DNA of 64,000 nt from Candidatus Flexifilum breve (GCA_016717205.1 JADKGC010000002.1:1054001-1118000), one strand, 5' to 3'; shown: positions 33,491-43,153, counted from the first letter of the stretch. Translations and numbers: made by a program. The notes: generated by a model from the letters alone, not told the origin.

Positions 33491-34540
33491 ATGTCTACGC
33501 TTATTCCCGCATTTGATCCTGCCTGCATCAACATCCATGTGTCCATGAACCGGGTCGTCGTCGCGGATTTACCCGGCATGCCGGAAAAACTGCGCGGCAA
33601 AACGGGCTACCAACTGCTGTCGGCGGAGGCGCTCGCCGCGCTCATCAAGCCGCACCGGGAGTCCCTGGGCATCCCCGCCGATGTCCCCGATTCTGATCTG
33701 CCGCGCCAGCTCGATCAAGTGCTGCTGCGGGGCTGGGGCGATCAAGTGCTGACGGTCACCTCGATTGCTTCGGCGTTTGCGTCGCGCCTCGCGTATCTGC
33801 TGGCTACGCTCAAACGCGGCGACGCGGTCAACCGGGCGGCGCGGCCCGAATGGGATGAGTCCTACTGGGCGCACTGGGCGAACATCAAAACGGTGATTCT
33901 GGGCGGCGGTCTCGCCAGCGGGATTCTCGGTGGGGTGGCCGCGCAGTTGACCGAAGAGACGATTTTGCCGAGTCTGGATGTGCACGATCTCCGCATCCAA
34001 ACGTCGACCTTCGGCGCGCGCCTGCCGCTCTATGGCGTGGCGCGCCATGCCCCGGCGACCTGTCGCCGCGCGTACGTGCTCGATTTTGGCAATACATCAG
34101 CCAAACGAGGACGCGCGCTCTACACTGAAAGCGAACTGACCAGCATTGAAGAGCTTTCCTCGCTGCCGACCAAACCGCGTCAACCTGCCGACCTCTTCGA
34201 GTTCATGGTCGAGACGCTGGCCGATCCGCAGGTTGAGCATGATGGCGTGATTCGCGCGTGCATCGCCGCATACATGGACGACGATGGGCATGTGCAGCCC
34301 GGACAATTGGGGCTCTACGGTCCGCTCGCCACTGTGACCACGAATCTATCCGCCGATTTGAGCGCCGCGGTGAGCGCCAGGCTCGGGCGGACGGTCAATG
34401 TGCGCGTGTTCCACGATGGGACATCGGCAGGGGTCGTGTATGCGGGGGTGCCGCACTGCGCTGTGCTGATGATGGGGACGGCGCTCGGCATCGGCTACCC
34501 GCCCGCTACTAATGACGGGCTCTGGCGCCTGAAGGCGTAA
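33491..34540 (+). CDS. ASKHA-like (sugar-kinase/actin fold) protein, function unknown
   Basis: A 349-residue protein with no certain family. Two motifs hint at the ASKHA nucleotide-binding fold: AYVLDFGNTSAKRGRA, like a phosphate-1 loop, and AVLMMGTALGIGYPP, like the adenosine loop of ROK kinases. VRVFHDGTSAGVVYAG lies between. The N-terminal third (residues 1-110) is unassigned. The start is ATG 33491; the upstream 40 codons of open frame overlap the divergent macro-like gene. The reaction cannot be named. Confidence 0.55.
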   Translation: MSTLIPAFDPACINIHVSMNRVVVADLPGMPEKLRGKTGYQLLSAEALAALIKPHRESLGIPADVPDSDLPRQLDQVLLRGWGDQVLTVTSIASAFASRLAYLLATLKRGDAVNRAARPEWDESYWAHWANIKTVILGGGLASGILGGVAAQLTEETILPSLDVHDLRIQTSTFGARLPLYGVARHAPATCRRAYVLDFGNTSAKRGRALYTESELTSIEELSSLPTKPRQPADLFEFMVETLADPQVEHDGVIRACIAAYMDDDGHVQPGQLGLYGPLATVTTNLSADLSAAVSARLGRTVNVRVFHDGTSAGVVYAGVPHCAVLMMGTALGIGYPPATNDGLWRLKA

Positions 34541-34591
34541 TTGGTTGGGATAGAGGATAGAGACGGGCAGAGCGCGCTGTCTGCCCGAAGT

Positions 34592-35284
34592 TTAGGTTTG
34601 CGGGTACTGCGGGAAGGCCAGCGGATCGGGCAGCACGTTGAGCCCGGCGCTGTTCAACTCGACGCCGTTGATGGTGAGCTCGTGCAGCACGCGCGGCAGC
34701 ATTTGCCGCATGTGATCCGATTGCGTCGCGGGCATGGTCACATTGATGACGACGAGGCGTTCGTGATCATTGGGCAGGCTGATGCCGATGACCATCGATT
34801 TAAAGCCCTGCGCACTGGTGATCAGATAGTAGGCGGCGGCGTGATCGCCCCACTGGAAGGCGGTCGGCGCGCTGACGGCCACATCACGCCCGGTATGTTC
34901 CGGGTTCGTGGCGACCTGTTCCAACACGCTCATCGCAAAATTGCCCTCGTTGCTGGGCGCGATCTCCAGATGATCGACCTCCGGCACGAAGATATAGATC
35001 ATCGCGCCCCCGAGCGGTTCACCCGTGCCAATCGACATGGCATGTTCCGCGAGGAGTAAGCCGTCATTGTTATCCATCGTCCACCCGCTCGGCTGCCACA
35101 CACCGACGGAGACCCGGTTCACATCAGCTTCAATCCACTGAGGGGCGGTATCTGGGGTGGGGGTGACCAATTGCGAAGCCACGCCTGTGTTTTGCAGGTC
35201 AGAGGCCGTTGGGGTGGGCGGAGTTGACATCATTTCGCAAGCTGCCAAGAGCAGGCAAGCCACAAGTAACACACATTTCAACAT
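34592..35284 (-). CDS. Lipoprotein, function unknown
   Basis: A 230-residue lipoprotein. MLKCVLLVACLLLAACEMM has a clear lipobox (LLAAC), followed by a Pro/Thr linker. The globular part (SVGVWQPSGWTMDNNDGLLLA, GEPLGGAMIYIFV, LYLI-type strands, LVVINVTMPATQSDHMRQML) resembles the PsbP/DUF1795-like fold seen in many Chloroflexota lipoproteins, a tentative match. Its stop is 51 bp from the convergent gene at 33491. Confidence 0.7.
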   Translation of the reverse strand: MLKCVLLVACLLLAACEMMSTPPTPTASDLQNTGVASQLVTPTPDTAPQWIEADVNRVSVGVWQPSGWTMDNNDGLLLAEHAMSIGTGEPLGGAMIYIFVPEVDHLEIAPSNEGNFAMSVLEQVATNPEHTGRDVAVSAPTAFQWGDHAAAYYLITSAQGFKSMVIGISLPNDHERLVVINVTMPATQSDHMRQMLPRVLHELTINGVELNSAGLNVLPDPLAFPQYPQT

Positions 35285-35476
35285 CGTCTGTCCGGCATCT
35301 ATCTCGATGTGCCGAGCTATATCTCGTACCTTATGAGATTAACATATTACCGGGCTGCCGCGGGGAATTGCTATGCAATTTCTCATGCGCTTGCTGAGGG
35401 AAGAGCTCGCCTAGGCCCGGCGGGTAGACGGGTCGCTGCGCGGAACGCCCCATGCGCTTGCTCATGGGACGTAAAA

Positions 35477-35502
35477 GCAAAACGCCCCTTGCGGGGCGGT
35501 CT
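35477..35502 (-). terminator. Rho-independent terminator
   Basis: On the minus strand CGCCCCGCAAGGGGCG forms a 6-bp stem with a short loop and is followed by TTTTGCTTTT. It probably ends transcription from the gene at 35699. The rest of the 35285-35698 gap holds only a GGAGAAGG/CCTTCTCC repeat. Confidence 0.75.
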
Positions 35503-35698
35503 GACGTTGGGCTGAGTGCCGCGGAATGAGCGATGAGCGGAAGCTGCCCCGCTTCCCCCACCCCTTCTCCGAAACCACAATTTTGGAGAAGGGGGCGTGC
35601 TGGGAGAGGGTAAAACCTAACCATGAAACTGTCCGCCTAGAGCGATAAGTCGCCTTCTGTGACTCCTCGCCCATTCCCCGGCACTCAGCGGATGGGGT

Positions 35699-36367
35699 TT
35701 ACGCGCTGATGGCGGCGAGCAGCGCCTGATATTCGGGCGCGGTCATGAGGATGGCGGCGCAGGGGTGCGTGCCGTAGTGTTCGCCATTGTTATCGGCGTA
35801 GGGCGTCGGGTTGGCGAAGGGGAGCGCGTAGTACGCATCGGGGGTCTGTTCCGACCAGAACACATCAAACCAGCGTTCGCTGCCATCTGCCATCGTGAAG
35901 GTGAGCGTGAGTTCCGGCATCACATCGTTCGTCCACGCAAAGCCGCCGTTTTCGTAGCCGACCCAGAAGGAATGATCCGAATTGATGTTCAGCACGGCTT
36001 GAATGGCCTGCGCGTCGAGATTGTAGTCGGTCCAGGTGGTCGTGTCGTAGCCCATGCCGGCGACCGGAACGCCGAACTGCGGGCAAATGTTGATCATTGG
36101 GGTGTTGGTCGGCGCCAGAAAGACAAAGCCGAAGAGCAGCGGCTGCGTCAGCAGCAGGAAGCGGCTGATCCACCCCTGCAGGTGGCGCTTCAACTGATGA
36201 AGCGTGGATGTCAGTTCGGGCTTCTCAATCGAGAGCGCGTTGAGAGTCGCCGTGCTGACGGGGGTGGCAGCCAGATGAATGGCAGAGATTTCGAGTTCGT
36301 TGAGGGCGGTGGTGAGGGCGGCACCCATCTGGTTGTTCACGGTGGTCTCTTTCAATTGATAAAGCAT
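35699..36367 (-). CDS. Hypothetical protein with one membrane segment
   Basis: A 222-residue protein with no recognised family. Residues about 62-85 (HLQGWISRFLLLTQPLLFGF) look like a membrane or signal-anchor segment. The C-terminal part is rich in aromatic residues and contains CPQFGVPVAGMGYDTTTWTD, HSFWVGYENGGFAWTN and YGTHPCAAILM, with cysteines that could pair. The start ATG at 36367 has no ribosome binding site; a later ATG at 36328 is possible. It borders an AT-rich gene-free region. Confidence 0.55.
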   Translation of the reverse strand: MLYQLKETTVNNQMGAALTTALNELEISAIHLAATPVSTATLNALSIEKPELTSTLHQLKRHLQGWISRFLLLTQPLLFGFVFLAPTNTPMINICPQFGVPVAGMGYDTTTWTDYNLDAQAIQAVLNINSDHSFWVGYENGGFAWTNDVMPELTLTFTMADGSERWFDVFWSEQTPDAYYALPFANPTPYADNNGEHYGTHPCAAILMTAPEYQALLAAISA

Positions 36368-36830
36368 TAATTTATTGTGTGCCTAAAGTACTATATCAAT
36401 TGTTTGGAGGTTTCAGGAAGTTGGTGAAATCTTGAACGGACTAGCATTAAGTAAAGTTTAAAATATTCACAAAACTCCTGATATTTACGCTCAATGCTCT
36501 ATTATCAAATGAAGAACTATAAAAGTCAGTAAGTGCCACGAGACTGTAATTTCAGCATAATGCTCTCCGACTAAATGCTTAAAACATTGATAATTAGTTG
36601 ATATATGCTTGACTTTAAGTCGCAATTAAACTCAATGAAGACATAAGGCTTAAGTTGTTTTGCTGCACTGGGACTTGAGAACTAGTTGCATTGTTTAAGA
36701 GTATTTAGATTGATTGAAAATCTAAACTCTATGGACGTGCAGCACGCGAGAAGTATATTGAGGCGTTTATGCTGTCTAAATGTGAATAACGTAAATCATG
36801 GGGCGTAGAGGTGACCTAACAGCGGGAGGG
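36368..36830. other. AT-rich gene-free region
   Basis: About 460 bp with a base composition far more AT-rich than anything nearby. No reading frame, tRNA or clear hairpin is seen. It separates the hypothetical gene from the repeat block that closes the phage-like cluster. Confidence 0.55.
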
Positions 36831-36950
36831 TCAATTGTCGGGACGAGGCATGAGGGCGTTTAGAAGGTCAGCTTTCGACTCCACGCCCTAACAGGGTAGA
36901 TTTTTCATGTTTCCCCATCGAATACGGTTTTTTTCGCTGAGAATCTGTCG

Positions 36951-37153
36951 GGACGAGGCATGCGCCTATTTCACAATTGGACAGAATATTCAACCTCACC
37001 CTGCTTGCTGCGCAAGCCGTCCCTCTCCCCTCGGAGAGGGACACAACCCGCCGTGCCCTTGCCCCTCGCCCTCTGGAGAGGGGCGGTTGAGCGAAGCGAA
37101 ACGGGGTGAGGTTAGCCAAAATACCGATTCTTAAATGACTTAATGCCTCGTCC
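36951..37153. mobile_element. MITE-like element, GGACGAGGCATG ends, reversed copy
   Basis: The left end GGACGAGGCATGCGCCTATT matches the right end of the 20367-20573 element. The right end, inverted (GGACGAGGCATTAAGTCATT), matches its left end. So this is the same element in the opposite orientation, with the same GGAGAGGG stems inside. Confidence 0.8.
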
Positions 37154-37221
37154 CTCCGACTAAAAACCAGGCCCTGACAGCGGTTAGCTCGCCCTCCCCC
37201 GGATCTCGTCCGCGCAGTGAC

Positions 37222-38781
37222 TCAGGCGGTACGGCGCAGCCAATCGGACTGCAAATAGATGGTGCCGCCGTTTTGCTGCGTGAAGACGGCCAACCCGATC
37301 TGGTTGGCGTTGGCGAGAAACGCCGCCCGCGCGAAGCTTGTCAGCGGCGTCCAGTAAACGCCATCCAGACTCCATTTGTAGGTGAGGTTGGTGCCATCGT
37401 CGACCAACTGGAGATACAGGCTGGCGAACGTCACGCGCCCGATCTGCGCGGAGGCCACCGTCGAGCTGAAAACGGTCGCGCTCGTCCAGCGGTCGCACAG
37501 CAGCAGCAGCGCGTTGCTCGCCGACTGCCACGCGATGCTGTACATCTCAATTCTGCCCGTCGCGCTGTCACGGCGCGCGAGGCCGACACTGTAGTTGTTC
37601 GCGCCGCTCCAGAGCGGCAGGCTCGACCACCCGCGAATCGCTGCCTCCCACGTACACGGCGCGCCGGGATACGTCCGAAATACGCCGCGCACATTGCTGG
37701 ACGAGGTCGACGGCACGTTGAGCAGCAGGCGCGACTTGCTCACGGTCGCCGCCGCGCTCCCCTGATTGACCCACGCCCATGCTCCGTCTAAGGTGCTGCC
37801 CGCGAATTCGTCGTCGGCGGCATTCGGCGCGACCGGCACCGCGTCGGGATGCGTCGCATAGCGCGGAATAGTCACGGCTCCGGCGCCGGTCAGCACAGCG
37901 TCCGCCCCGCTCACGCTGACCGGTTGCCACGTCGCGTCGCCCCGGAGAAAGCGCGTTTCATCGCCCGCGTCCGGCACAGGGACGAGTCCCGCCTGCCCGG
38001 CAGCACTCGCCGTCGCTCCGGTCATTGTGGAGAGCGACCACAGCCGCAGATCGATTATTCTGGCCGGATCGATGCTCGTCGCACCGTGCGCCAACTCGAC
38101 CGCGCCGACCCAATACACCGCTGGATACGCTGCTGTCACGGCGTGAAGATCCGCCGCGCCCGCTGTCGTCGGTAACCCGTCGCCGATCAGCGCGACCGCC
38201 AGCCCGCGTTCCGTTGTGAGCGCGGTTGTCACCGCCCGCGTCAAGGGGTGGATGCCGATCACCGCCAGAGCTTTGCGATTGACCGTGCTGGTCGGCGTGA
38301 GCGTGATCAGCGTTGAGCCGTCCCACCAGCCGCCGCCGGGCAGCCACATCGGCAGGACGCGCACGGTCAGGCCGCCGCCCGCATCGGCGAACACGCCGCC
38401 CGGCAGCAGATCCCGCGCTGTCGTCGGCGTGGGCACGCTGGCGGGCAGCGCGGGCGTGTTGAGCGCCGCCGAAACCGCCCCGCCGAACGTCTGCGGGGCG
38501 AGCAGGCTGTGCACTTCGCGCACTTCATCCTCACGCGTCAGTTCGTTGAACTCTACCCATACAGGTGTGCCCCATTCCGCCCGTACGCGCAGATTTTTGA
38601 CGCGCGTCGCCCCGCGTTCGCCGTCGAAGCGCACCCAGACGGTGTCGGCGGGCAGGTCGGCGCGTGGATCGGGATCGATGCTGCCGTCTGTGTTGTAGCG
38701 CCCCAGGTAGCCAATGCGCTTGCGCGTATAGGTCGGCTTGAGGGTCTTGAAGATGTTCAGGTTGCGGTCAAAGAGACTCAT
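37222..38781 (-). CDS. Tail fibre / receptor-binding-like protein
   Basis: A 519-residue protein at the downstream end of the cluster. The N-terminal 60 residues (NLNIFKTLKPTYTRKRIGYL) probably anchor it to the tail tip. A central stretch contains ETRFLRGDATWQPVSVSG, the LRGDxTW motif frequent in phage tail fibres. The last about 190 residues start DEFAGSTLDGAWAWVNQGSA and look like a concanavalin-type beta-sandwich (DUF1349-like), a sugar-binding fold. AAAGG precedes the ATG. It probably recognises a surface glycan. Confidence 0.75.
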   Translation of the reverse strand: MSLFDRNLNIFKTLKPTYTRKRIGYLGRYNTDGSIDPDPRADLPADTVWVRFDGERGATRVKNLRVRAEWGTPVWVEFNELTREDEVREVHSLLAPQTFGGAVSAALNTPALPASVPTPTTARDLLPGGVFADAGGGLTVRVLPMWLPGGGWWDGSTLITLTPTSTVNRKALAVIGIHPLTRAVTTALTTERGLAVALIGDGLPTTAGAADLHAVTAAYPAVYWVGAVELAHGATSIDPARIIDLRLWSLSTMTGATASAAGQAGLVPVPDAGDETRFLRGDATWQPVSVSGADAVLTGAGAVTIPRYATHPDAVPVAPNAADDEFAGSTLDGAWAWVNQGSAAATVSKSRLLLNVPSTSSSNVRGVFRTYPGAPCTWEAAIRGWSSLPLWSGANNYSVGLARRDSATGRIEMYSIAWQSASNALLLLCDRWTSATVFSSTVASAQIGRVTFASLYLQLVDDGTNLTYKWSLDGVYWTPLTSFARAAFLANANQIGLAVFTQQNGGTIYLQSDWLRRTA

Positions 38782-38951
38782 TTGCTTGCCTTTCGCTCAC
38801 CTCACCCCGCGAGGGGCAACTGGCGTCAACCAGCAGAGTAAGGTTGATTGTGTTTCGTAGGGACGCAATGAATTGCGTCCGCTGCCAAATAAACCTCACC
38901 CCCGGCCCCTCTCCTAGAGGAGAGGGGAGACAGACAAGGGATTTTATGTAG

Positions 38952-39117
38952 GGACAAGGCCTGAAGTCATTTCAGAATCGGCACTTTGTCTAACCTCACC
39001 CCGTTTCGCTGCGCTCAACCGCCCCTCTCCAAAGGGCGAGGGGCAAGGGCAAGGCGGGTGGGTTGTGTCCCTCTCCCCGCGGAGAGGGACGGCTGGCGTC
39101 AGCCAGCAGGGTGAGGT
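38952..39117. repeat. Half inverted-repeat element abutting the hub-like gene stop
   Basis: It starts GGACAAGGCCTGAAGTCATT, a copy of the 20367 element left end, and contains the same GGAGAGGG modules. It ends GGGTGAGG, where the minus-strand stop TAG of the gene at 39118 begins. The distal terminal repeat is missing. It fills the gap between the fibre and hub-like genes. Confidence 0.7.
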
Positions 39118-42099
39118 CTATCCCCCGCAAATGCCGACAATCGTCCCGCACCCGCTGATCGTCACGGCGTTGATTGTCCACGCGCCGTTGGCGTATTGGC
39201 ACACGGCCAGCGCCCCGCCGTCGCCGTACAGGTAGATCGTCGCCCGGTTGACATAGTACGCCCCGCGGTAGAGCACGCCCGTCCCCGGTGCAACCAGCGT
39301 TGTCCAGATCGGCGCGGCGCTCAGGCCGTTGAATGACTGGAACACGCCCCACCGCTGACTCTGCGCGTGATAGCCAACCACGACCAGCGCATTGGGATCG
39401 TCGTCGGCGACCGCGATAGCGCGCTGGGCGTGCCCGCCGCCGTAACCGATGCCGTAGCGGAGACCGCCCACCGTCGGCGTGATATCCGTGTGCGCCGCGC
39501 CGAGGCTGCGCCGAATGCCCGCGATCACGTTGCTGCCGATCAGCTCGATGTAACCGTGGAACACCACATCTGTCCTCCCCAACGGCTTGACGATCCCCGC
39601 GATCGGCCACTGTCCCGCCGCCGTGCTCATCGTCCACGTTGCGCCGTAATCGTTCGTCAGCCACAGGTGCGCGCCCGGCGGATTGCTCACCGCGTCCGCC
39701 GCGCTCACCAGCGCCGATCCGCCGCCGTCGGGGTGCAGCCACAGACCCGTTTCCCACGTCGCCGCATTGTTTGGCAGGTTGCTGTCGTAGGCGGGCGGCA
39801 GACTCGCCTTGGCGTTCCACGTCGCGCCGCCGTTGACCGTGCGGTAGACGTTCACGCCGCCCGTGTCGTAGTAAGCCGCCACCAGCGCCCAATCCGGATG
39901 GCCGCGCTCGGTCTGGAGCTGCACCTGCCGCGCCGCAACCGCCGCGCCGTCAGGATAGGCATACGCCGTGCCCAGCGTCCGCGCCCCGAACACATCGTCG
40001 AGGCTGCGCGCCCCGCTCGTCGTCGCGAGGTAGCCATTGACCGCGCCGCTCCCGTTGATATAGCGCGGGCTGTCAGCCCGCACGGCAAACGCGGCGAGCG
40101 TCCCACTCAAGCTCAGGCTGTGTGTGCTGAAGGTCGGCGGCACGCCGTAGGGCAGGCGCTCGAAATCGGTGGTGATGTGCACTGCGCCATGCGTGCCGTC
40201 GAAGACCGCGAGTGTGCCGCTCCCGAAGCCGTTCGCGCCTTGTGGCTGCGTGAAACTCAGCAGCGACGGATACAGCACCGGCAGATCGCTTACCGCGCTG
40301 ACGGTGCTGGCGGGCGTGTCGTCGACCGCGCCGCTCGCTGCTGTCTCCGCCCGCAGATCGAGCGTGGTGGTCGCCGTGCCGTCCGCGTAATCGACGCGCA
40401 CACGCTGCGGGATCCAGCGGAACGCCGCCAGATCGACGCCGCGCAGGTTGCCGATTCCCTCGATGCACACCCATTCGCGGTAAAACTGGAACAGATGCGC
40501 GTATCCGCCGAACAGCGTCAAGCGGACTTCGGGCGCGTGGTGCTGCTCGCCCGCCACGTTGACGCACACACGATTCTCCCATGCGCCGCGCAAGGCACAG
40601 CGCGTCAGCAAATCCGCCGCGTCATCGACGATCAGCCGTTCGCTGATCGGGCTGGCGCTCCCCGTCCCCGGCGACGCGGGATAGCGCGCGAACGCGGGCT
40701 GTTGATCGCTGACCGTGAAGCCGCGCGCGCGGAAGGTCTCCAGCATCCGCCCGTGTTCCCGCCTGATTTCGTAGTCGAGCACATCGTCCGCCGACAGCGT
40801 GAGCGTCGTAGTGACGCCAACGCGCGCGCTCAGCGGCGTGAACTCCAGCCGCCGCGCCACTTCCAGCCGCCCCATTCGATCACACGTCAGCCGCGCATCC
40901 CGCGCATCGGCCAGCTCCATGACCTGCTCGTAGGGCGTCGACTTTTGCAGGTAGAAGGCGGGATAGGCCGCGTCCGCGAAGCCGTCGAACACCAGATCGA
41001 ACAGATGCAAGGCGTTGGTGTAGTCGCGCAGCAGCTGGATGATCGCCCGCTTGACCGTCAGCCCGCGCACCTCGTTCCAGTTCGTCGGCGCGTCCACACT
41101 GACCAGCGCCTTGCTGAAACCGGGCAGTTCTGCCAACCGGGTCAGCGGCGACACCACCTCGAATTCGATCTGATCGCCGTCCGCATCCCCGCGCGATCGA
41201 TCCCGGCGCAGGTAGCCCGCACAGATGAGGTGTGATCGTCCCGCCGCCGCGCTCCCATACGCCTCAGCATCTGTCCACACGATCACCGGCGCGCCATCGG
41301 GGATCGCCGCGAGATCCGCATTCTCGAACAGGCCGAAGGTCGCGCGGAAGCCATCACGCGGGTCGCCCTCCACACTCGACAGCGTGCAGTCGTACGGCGC
41401 ATCGCCCCAGTCATGCACGCGTACCCGCAGATGCTGGGTCTCGCTGCGACCATTACTTGCATCAGTGACCGTGTGCGTCACGCGATAGCGTCCTGCCGCC
41501 GCGTAGCGCAGCACGGGATCGGCGCTGGTGCTCGTGCCGCTCACGAACGTTGCGCCCGGCGCAGTCCAGACGTGCGTCAGCGCCCCGCTCGAATCGAGAT
41601 CGACCGCATACGATCCACTCCCTGTGAACGGGATATCGGTACCTATCCAGCCCGCCCACCAGCCGCCGCTCACTGCCACCGGGGCAGGATCGCTCGTCTG
41701 GTCGACATAGGCTGCACCATCGGGCGCGAAGGCCGCGTCGCCGCTCACCAGCTTGTCGGTCAGGGCGAAGTCGTCGTAGACGGTGAGGGTATCGCCCGCC
41801 GCCGCGTTCACATCCGCGAACTCGCGCACAGGCAGGCTGGTCGATGTGCTGCTCCCCGCGTAGCGCACCGAGAGCGTCCCTTTCGGCGCGCCGCCCGGCG
41901 ACGTTATCACCACGCGCATCCCCGGCTGCACATCGGCGTGAGCGCCGCTCGTCAGCGTGTAGCTCAAGGTCAACGCGGGGAGCGTGGGCGTGGCGCTGAG
42001 CGTCCCGGTCAGCACGGGTGACCCGGTCATGACGGAGACGTAGACGCGCCCGCTGTGCCGCCCGCGCAGCGCGGAAAAGTGGGCTGTTTGCTCTGGCAT
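39118..42099 (-). CDS. Large tail tip / baseplate hub-like protein with PKD and BNR-like parts
   Basis: The largest gene of the cluster (993 residues). After a short beta N-terminus, residues about 150-235 include a PKD-like domain (FVSGTSTSADPVLRYAAAGR, then YRVTHTVTDAS). Residues about 270-600 contain NWNEVRGLTVKRAIIQLLRD and TPYEQVMELADARDARLTCD, resembling phage hub (gp27/late control) regions. The C-terminal about 350 residues have sialidase/sortilin-type repeats (VYRTVNGGATWNAKA, LWLTNDYGATWTMS). Expected to sit at the tail tip and probably to contact the cell surface. GAGGACA precedes the ATG. Confidence 0.7.
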   Translation of the reverse strand: MPEQTAHFSALRGRHSGRVYVSVMTGSPVLTGTLSATPTLPALTLSYTLTSGAHADVQPGMRVVITSPGGAPKGTLSVRYAGSSTSTSLPVREFADVNAAAGDTLTVYDDFALTDKLVSGDAAFAPDGAAYVDQTSDPAPVAVSGGWWAGWIGTDIPFTGSGSYAVDLDSSGALTHVWTAPGATFVSGTSTSADPVLRYAAAGRYRVTHTVTDASNGRSETQHLRVRVHDWGDAPYDCTLSSVEGDPRDGFRATFGLFENADLAAIPDGAPVIVWTDAEAYGSAAAGRSHLICAGYLRRDRSRGDADGDQIEFEVVSPLTRLAELPGFSKALVSVDAPTNWNEVRGLTVKRAIIQLLRDYTNALHLFDLVFDGFADAAYPAFYLQKSTPYEQVMELADARDARLTCDRMGRLEVARRLEFTPLSARVGVTTTLTLSADDVLDYEIRREHGRMLETFRARGFTVSDQQPAFARYPASPGTGSASPISERLIVDDAADLLTRCALRGAWENRVCVNVAGEQHHAPEVRLTLFGGYAHLFQFYREWVCIEGIGNLRGVDLAAFRWIPQRVRVDYADGTATTTLDLRAETAASGAVDDTPASTVSAVSDLPVLYPSLLSFTQPQGANGFGSGTLAVFDGTHGAVHITTDFERLPYGVPPTFSTHSLSLSGTLAAFAVRADSPRYINGSGAVNGYLATTSGARSLDDVFGARTLGTAYAYPDGAAVAARQVQLQTERGHPDWALVAAYYDTGGVNVYRTVNGGATWNAKASLPPAYDSNLPNNAATWETGLWLHPDGGGSALVSAADAVSNPPGAHLWLTNDYGATWTMSTAAGQWPIAGIVKPLGRTDVVFHGYIELIGSNVIAGIRRSLGAAHTDITPTVGGLRYGIGYGGGHAQRAIAVADDDPNALVVVGYHAQSQRWGVFQSFNGLSAAPIWTTLVAPGTGVLYRGAYYVNRATIYLYGDGGALAVCQYANGAWTINAVTISGCGTIVGICGG

Positions 42100-42255
42100 G
42101 GTGTGTCCTCGCTGGAATCAAAAACGCGCCTGTGTCGGGCGCGTTCAGGGGCATACAAATCAACCGGAAGACGAAGCATATCTCGTCCCTACCCAAACGC
42201 TGCCTCTGTCTCCCCTCTCCGAATTCGGGGAGGGGCCGGGGGTGGGGTCAGACTT

Positions 42256-42999
42256 CTAATACGTCGCGTAACCAAGCGCGTTCAGCAGTTCGCTGATCGC
42301 TGTCTCGTATTCGCGCGCGCTTTCGCCCGTCACCGTGATCGCATGGCGTTCGCGCAGCGCGGCGGGACACGTCTCGTCCATTTCGCACCCGTGCCAGATC
42401 GAGATCAGCGTGCAGCTCGCTTCTGCCGCCCACTCGATCTCCTTCTGGACCCACTCTGATTGGAGCGTGTCTTTGCCGACGAGGCATACAAAATACTTGC
42501 TCTGCTCAATCGTGCCCTTGAGCCGCTCCCGCCAGCCTTCCCCGGCGACGATCAGCTTGTCCACAAACGGATTTGGATTACCTGCCAGCCGCAGCCGCGC
42601 CTCGACCAGCAGCGCGAGCGGACTGCTCTGGTCACGCTTGTAGGAGATGAAGACGCTCGGTGGCGCGCTCGGCTTTTCCAGCAGCCGCAGCGCCTTTTCG
42701 GTCAGTAAATACCCGATACCCGTTGCGGTCTTCGTGATCGTTGACAATTCTATGTAGCCAAAAGTTTGCAGCAGAGCCGCGGGCGGATACCGATGATTCC
42801 ATTTCTTTGTGATGCCCCGGGTTGCCGCTTCCAGCATTGTCAGCTTGTCAAAGTGCCATGTTTCCTGATTAAGGTCGATACTCACATCGAACTGAGTTGT
42901 CCACCAGCCTCTAGTCACTCCGAAAGCCAGATCACGCGCGAAAGCATGGACTCGTTCAATTTGGTCTCTGGGTGTGGGCAGTTCGTGCGGGTTTTCCAT
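42256..42999 (-). CDS. TIR-domain protein embedded in the phage-like cluster
   Basis: About 247 residues from ATG 42999 (a GTG at 43011 is possible). Residues 1-105 are a winged-helix-like segment ending in TATGIGYLLTEKALRLLE. From about 112 to 245 is a TIR domain: PSVFISYKRDQSSP for strand A/box 1, GEGWRERLKGTIEQSKYFVC, and SEWVQKEIEWA with the tryptophan and the glutamate that is catalytic in TIR NADases. Bacterial TIR proteins often degrade NAD+ in antiphage defence. Here it lies between distal-tail and hub genes, and repeat modules flank both ends. Moron-like defence cargo is the leading inference. Confidence 0.82.
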   Translation of the reverse strand: MENPHELPTPRDQIERVHAFARDLAFGVTRGWWTTQFDVSIDLNQETWHFDKLTMLEAATRGITKKWNHRYPPAALLQTFGYIELSTITKTATGIGYLLTEKALRLLEKPSAPPSVFISYKRDQSSPLALLVEARLRLAGNPNPFVDKLIVAGEGWRERLKGTIEQSKYFVCLVGKDTLQSEWVQKEIEWAAEASCTLISIWHGCEMDETCPAALRERHAITVTGESAREYETAISELLNALGYATY

Positions 43000-43068
43000 G
43001 AGCTTCACCACTGGATGATTTACGGAAACATCCTCATTCTAAGTCAGTGTCCGCAACACGGCAAAACC

Positions 43069-43152
43069 GGACGAGGCATGCCTCGTCCCTACACAAACGC
43101 CCCTTCTGTCTCACCTCCCTGAATTCGGGGAGGGGCCGGGGGTGGGGTCGGC
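43069..43152. repeat. Palindrome plus GGGGAGGGGCCGGGGGTGGGG module
   Basis: GGACGAGGCATGCCTCGTCC (43069-43088), then CTCCCTGAATTCGGGGAGGG and GGGGGTGGGG just past the distal-tail stop codon. A like module sits at 42210-42251 past the TIR gene. Together they bracket the TIR gene. Confidence 0.75.
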
Positions 43153-43153
43153 G

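Noticed and set aside
39367..41235. A 622-codon open frame on the plus strand opposite the hub-like gene
   Set aside because: It is the antisense shadow of a GC-rich gene. Its translation is Arg/His/Ala-rich with no family motif, while the minus-strand frame has clear domains.
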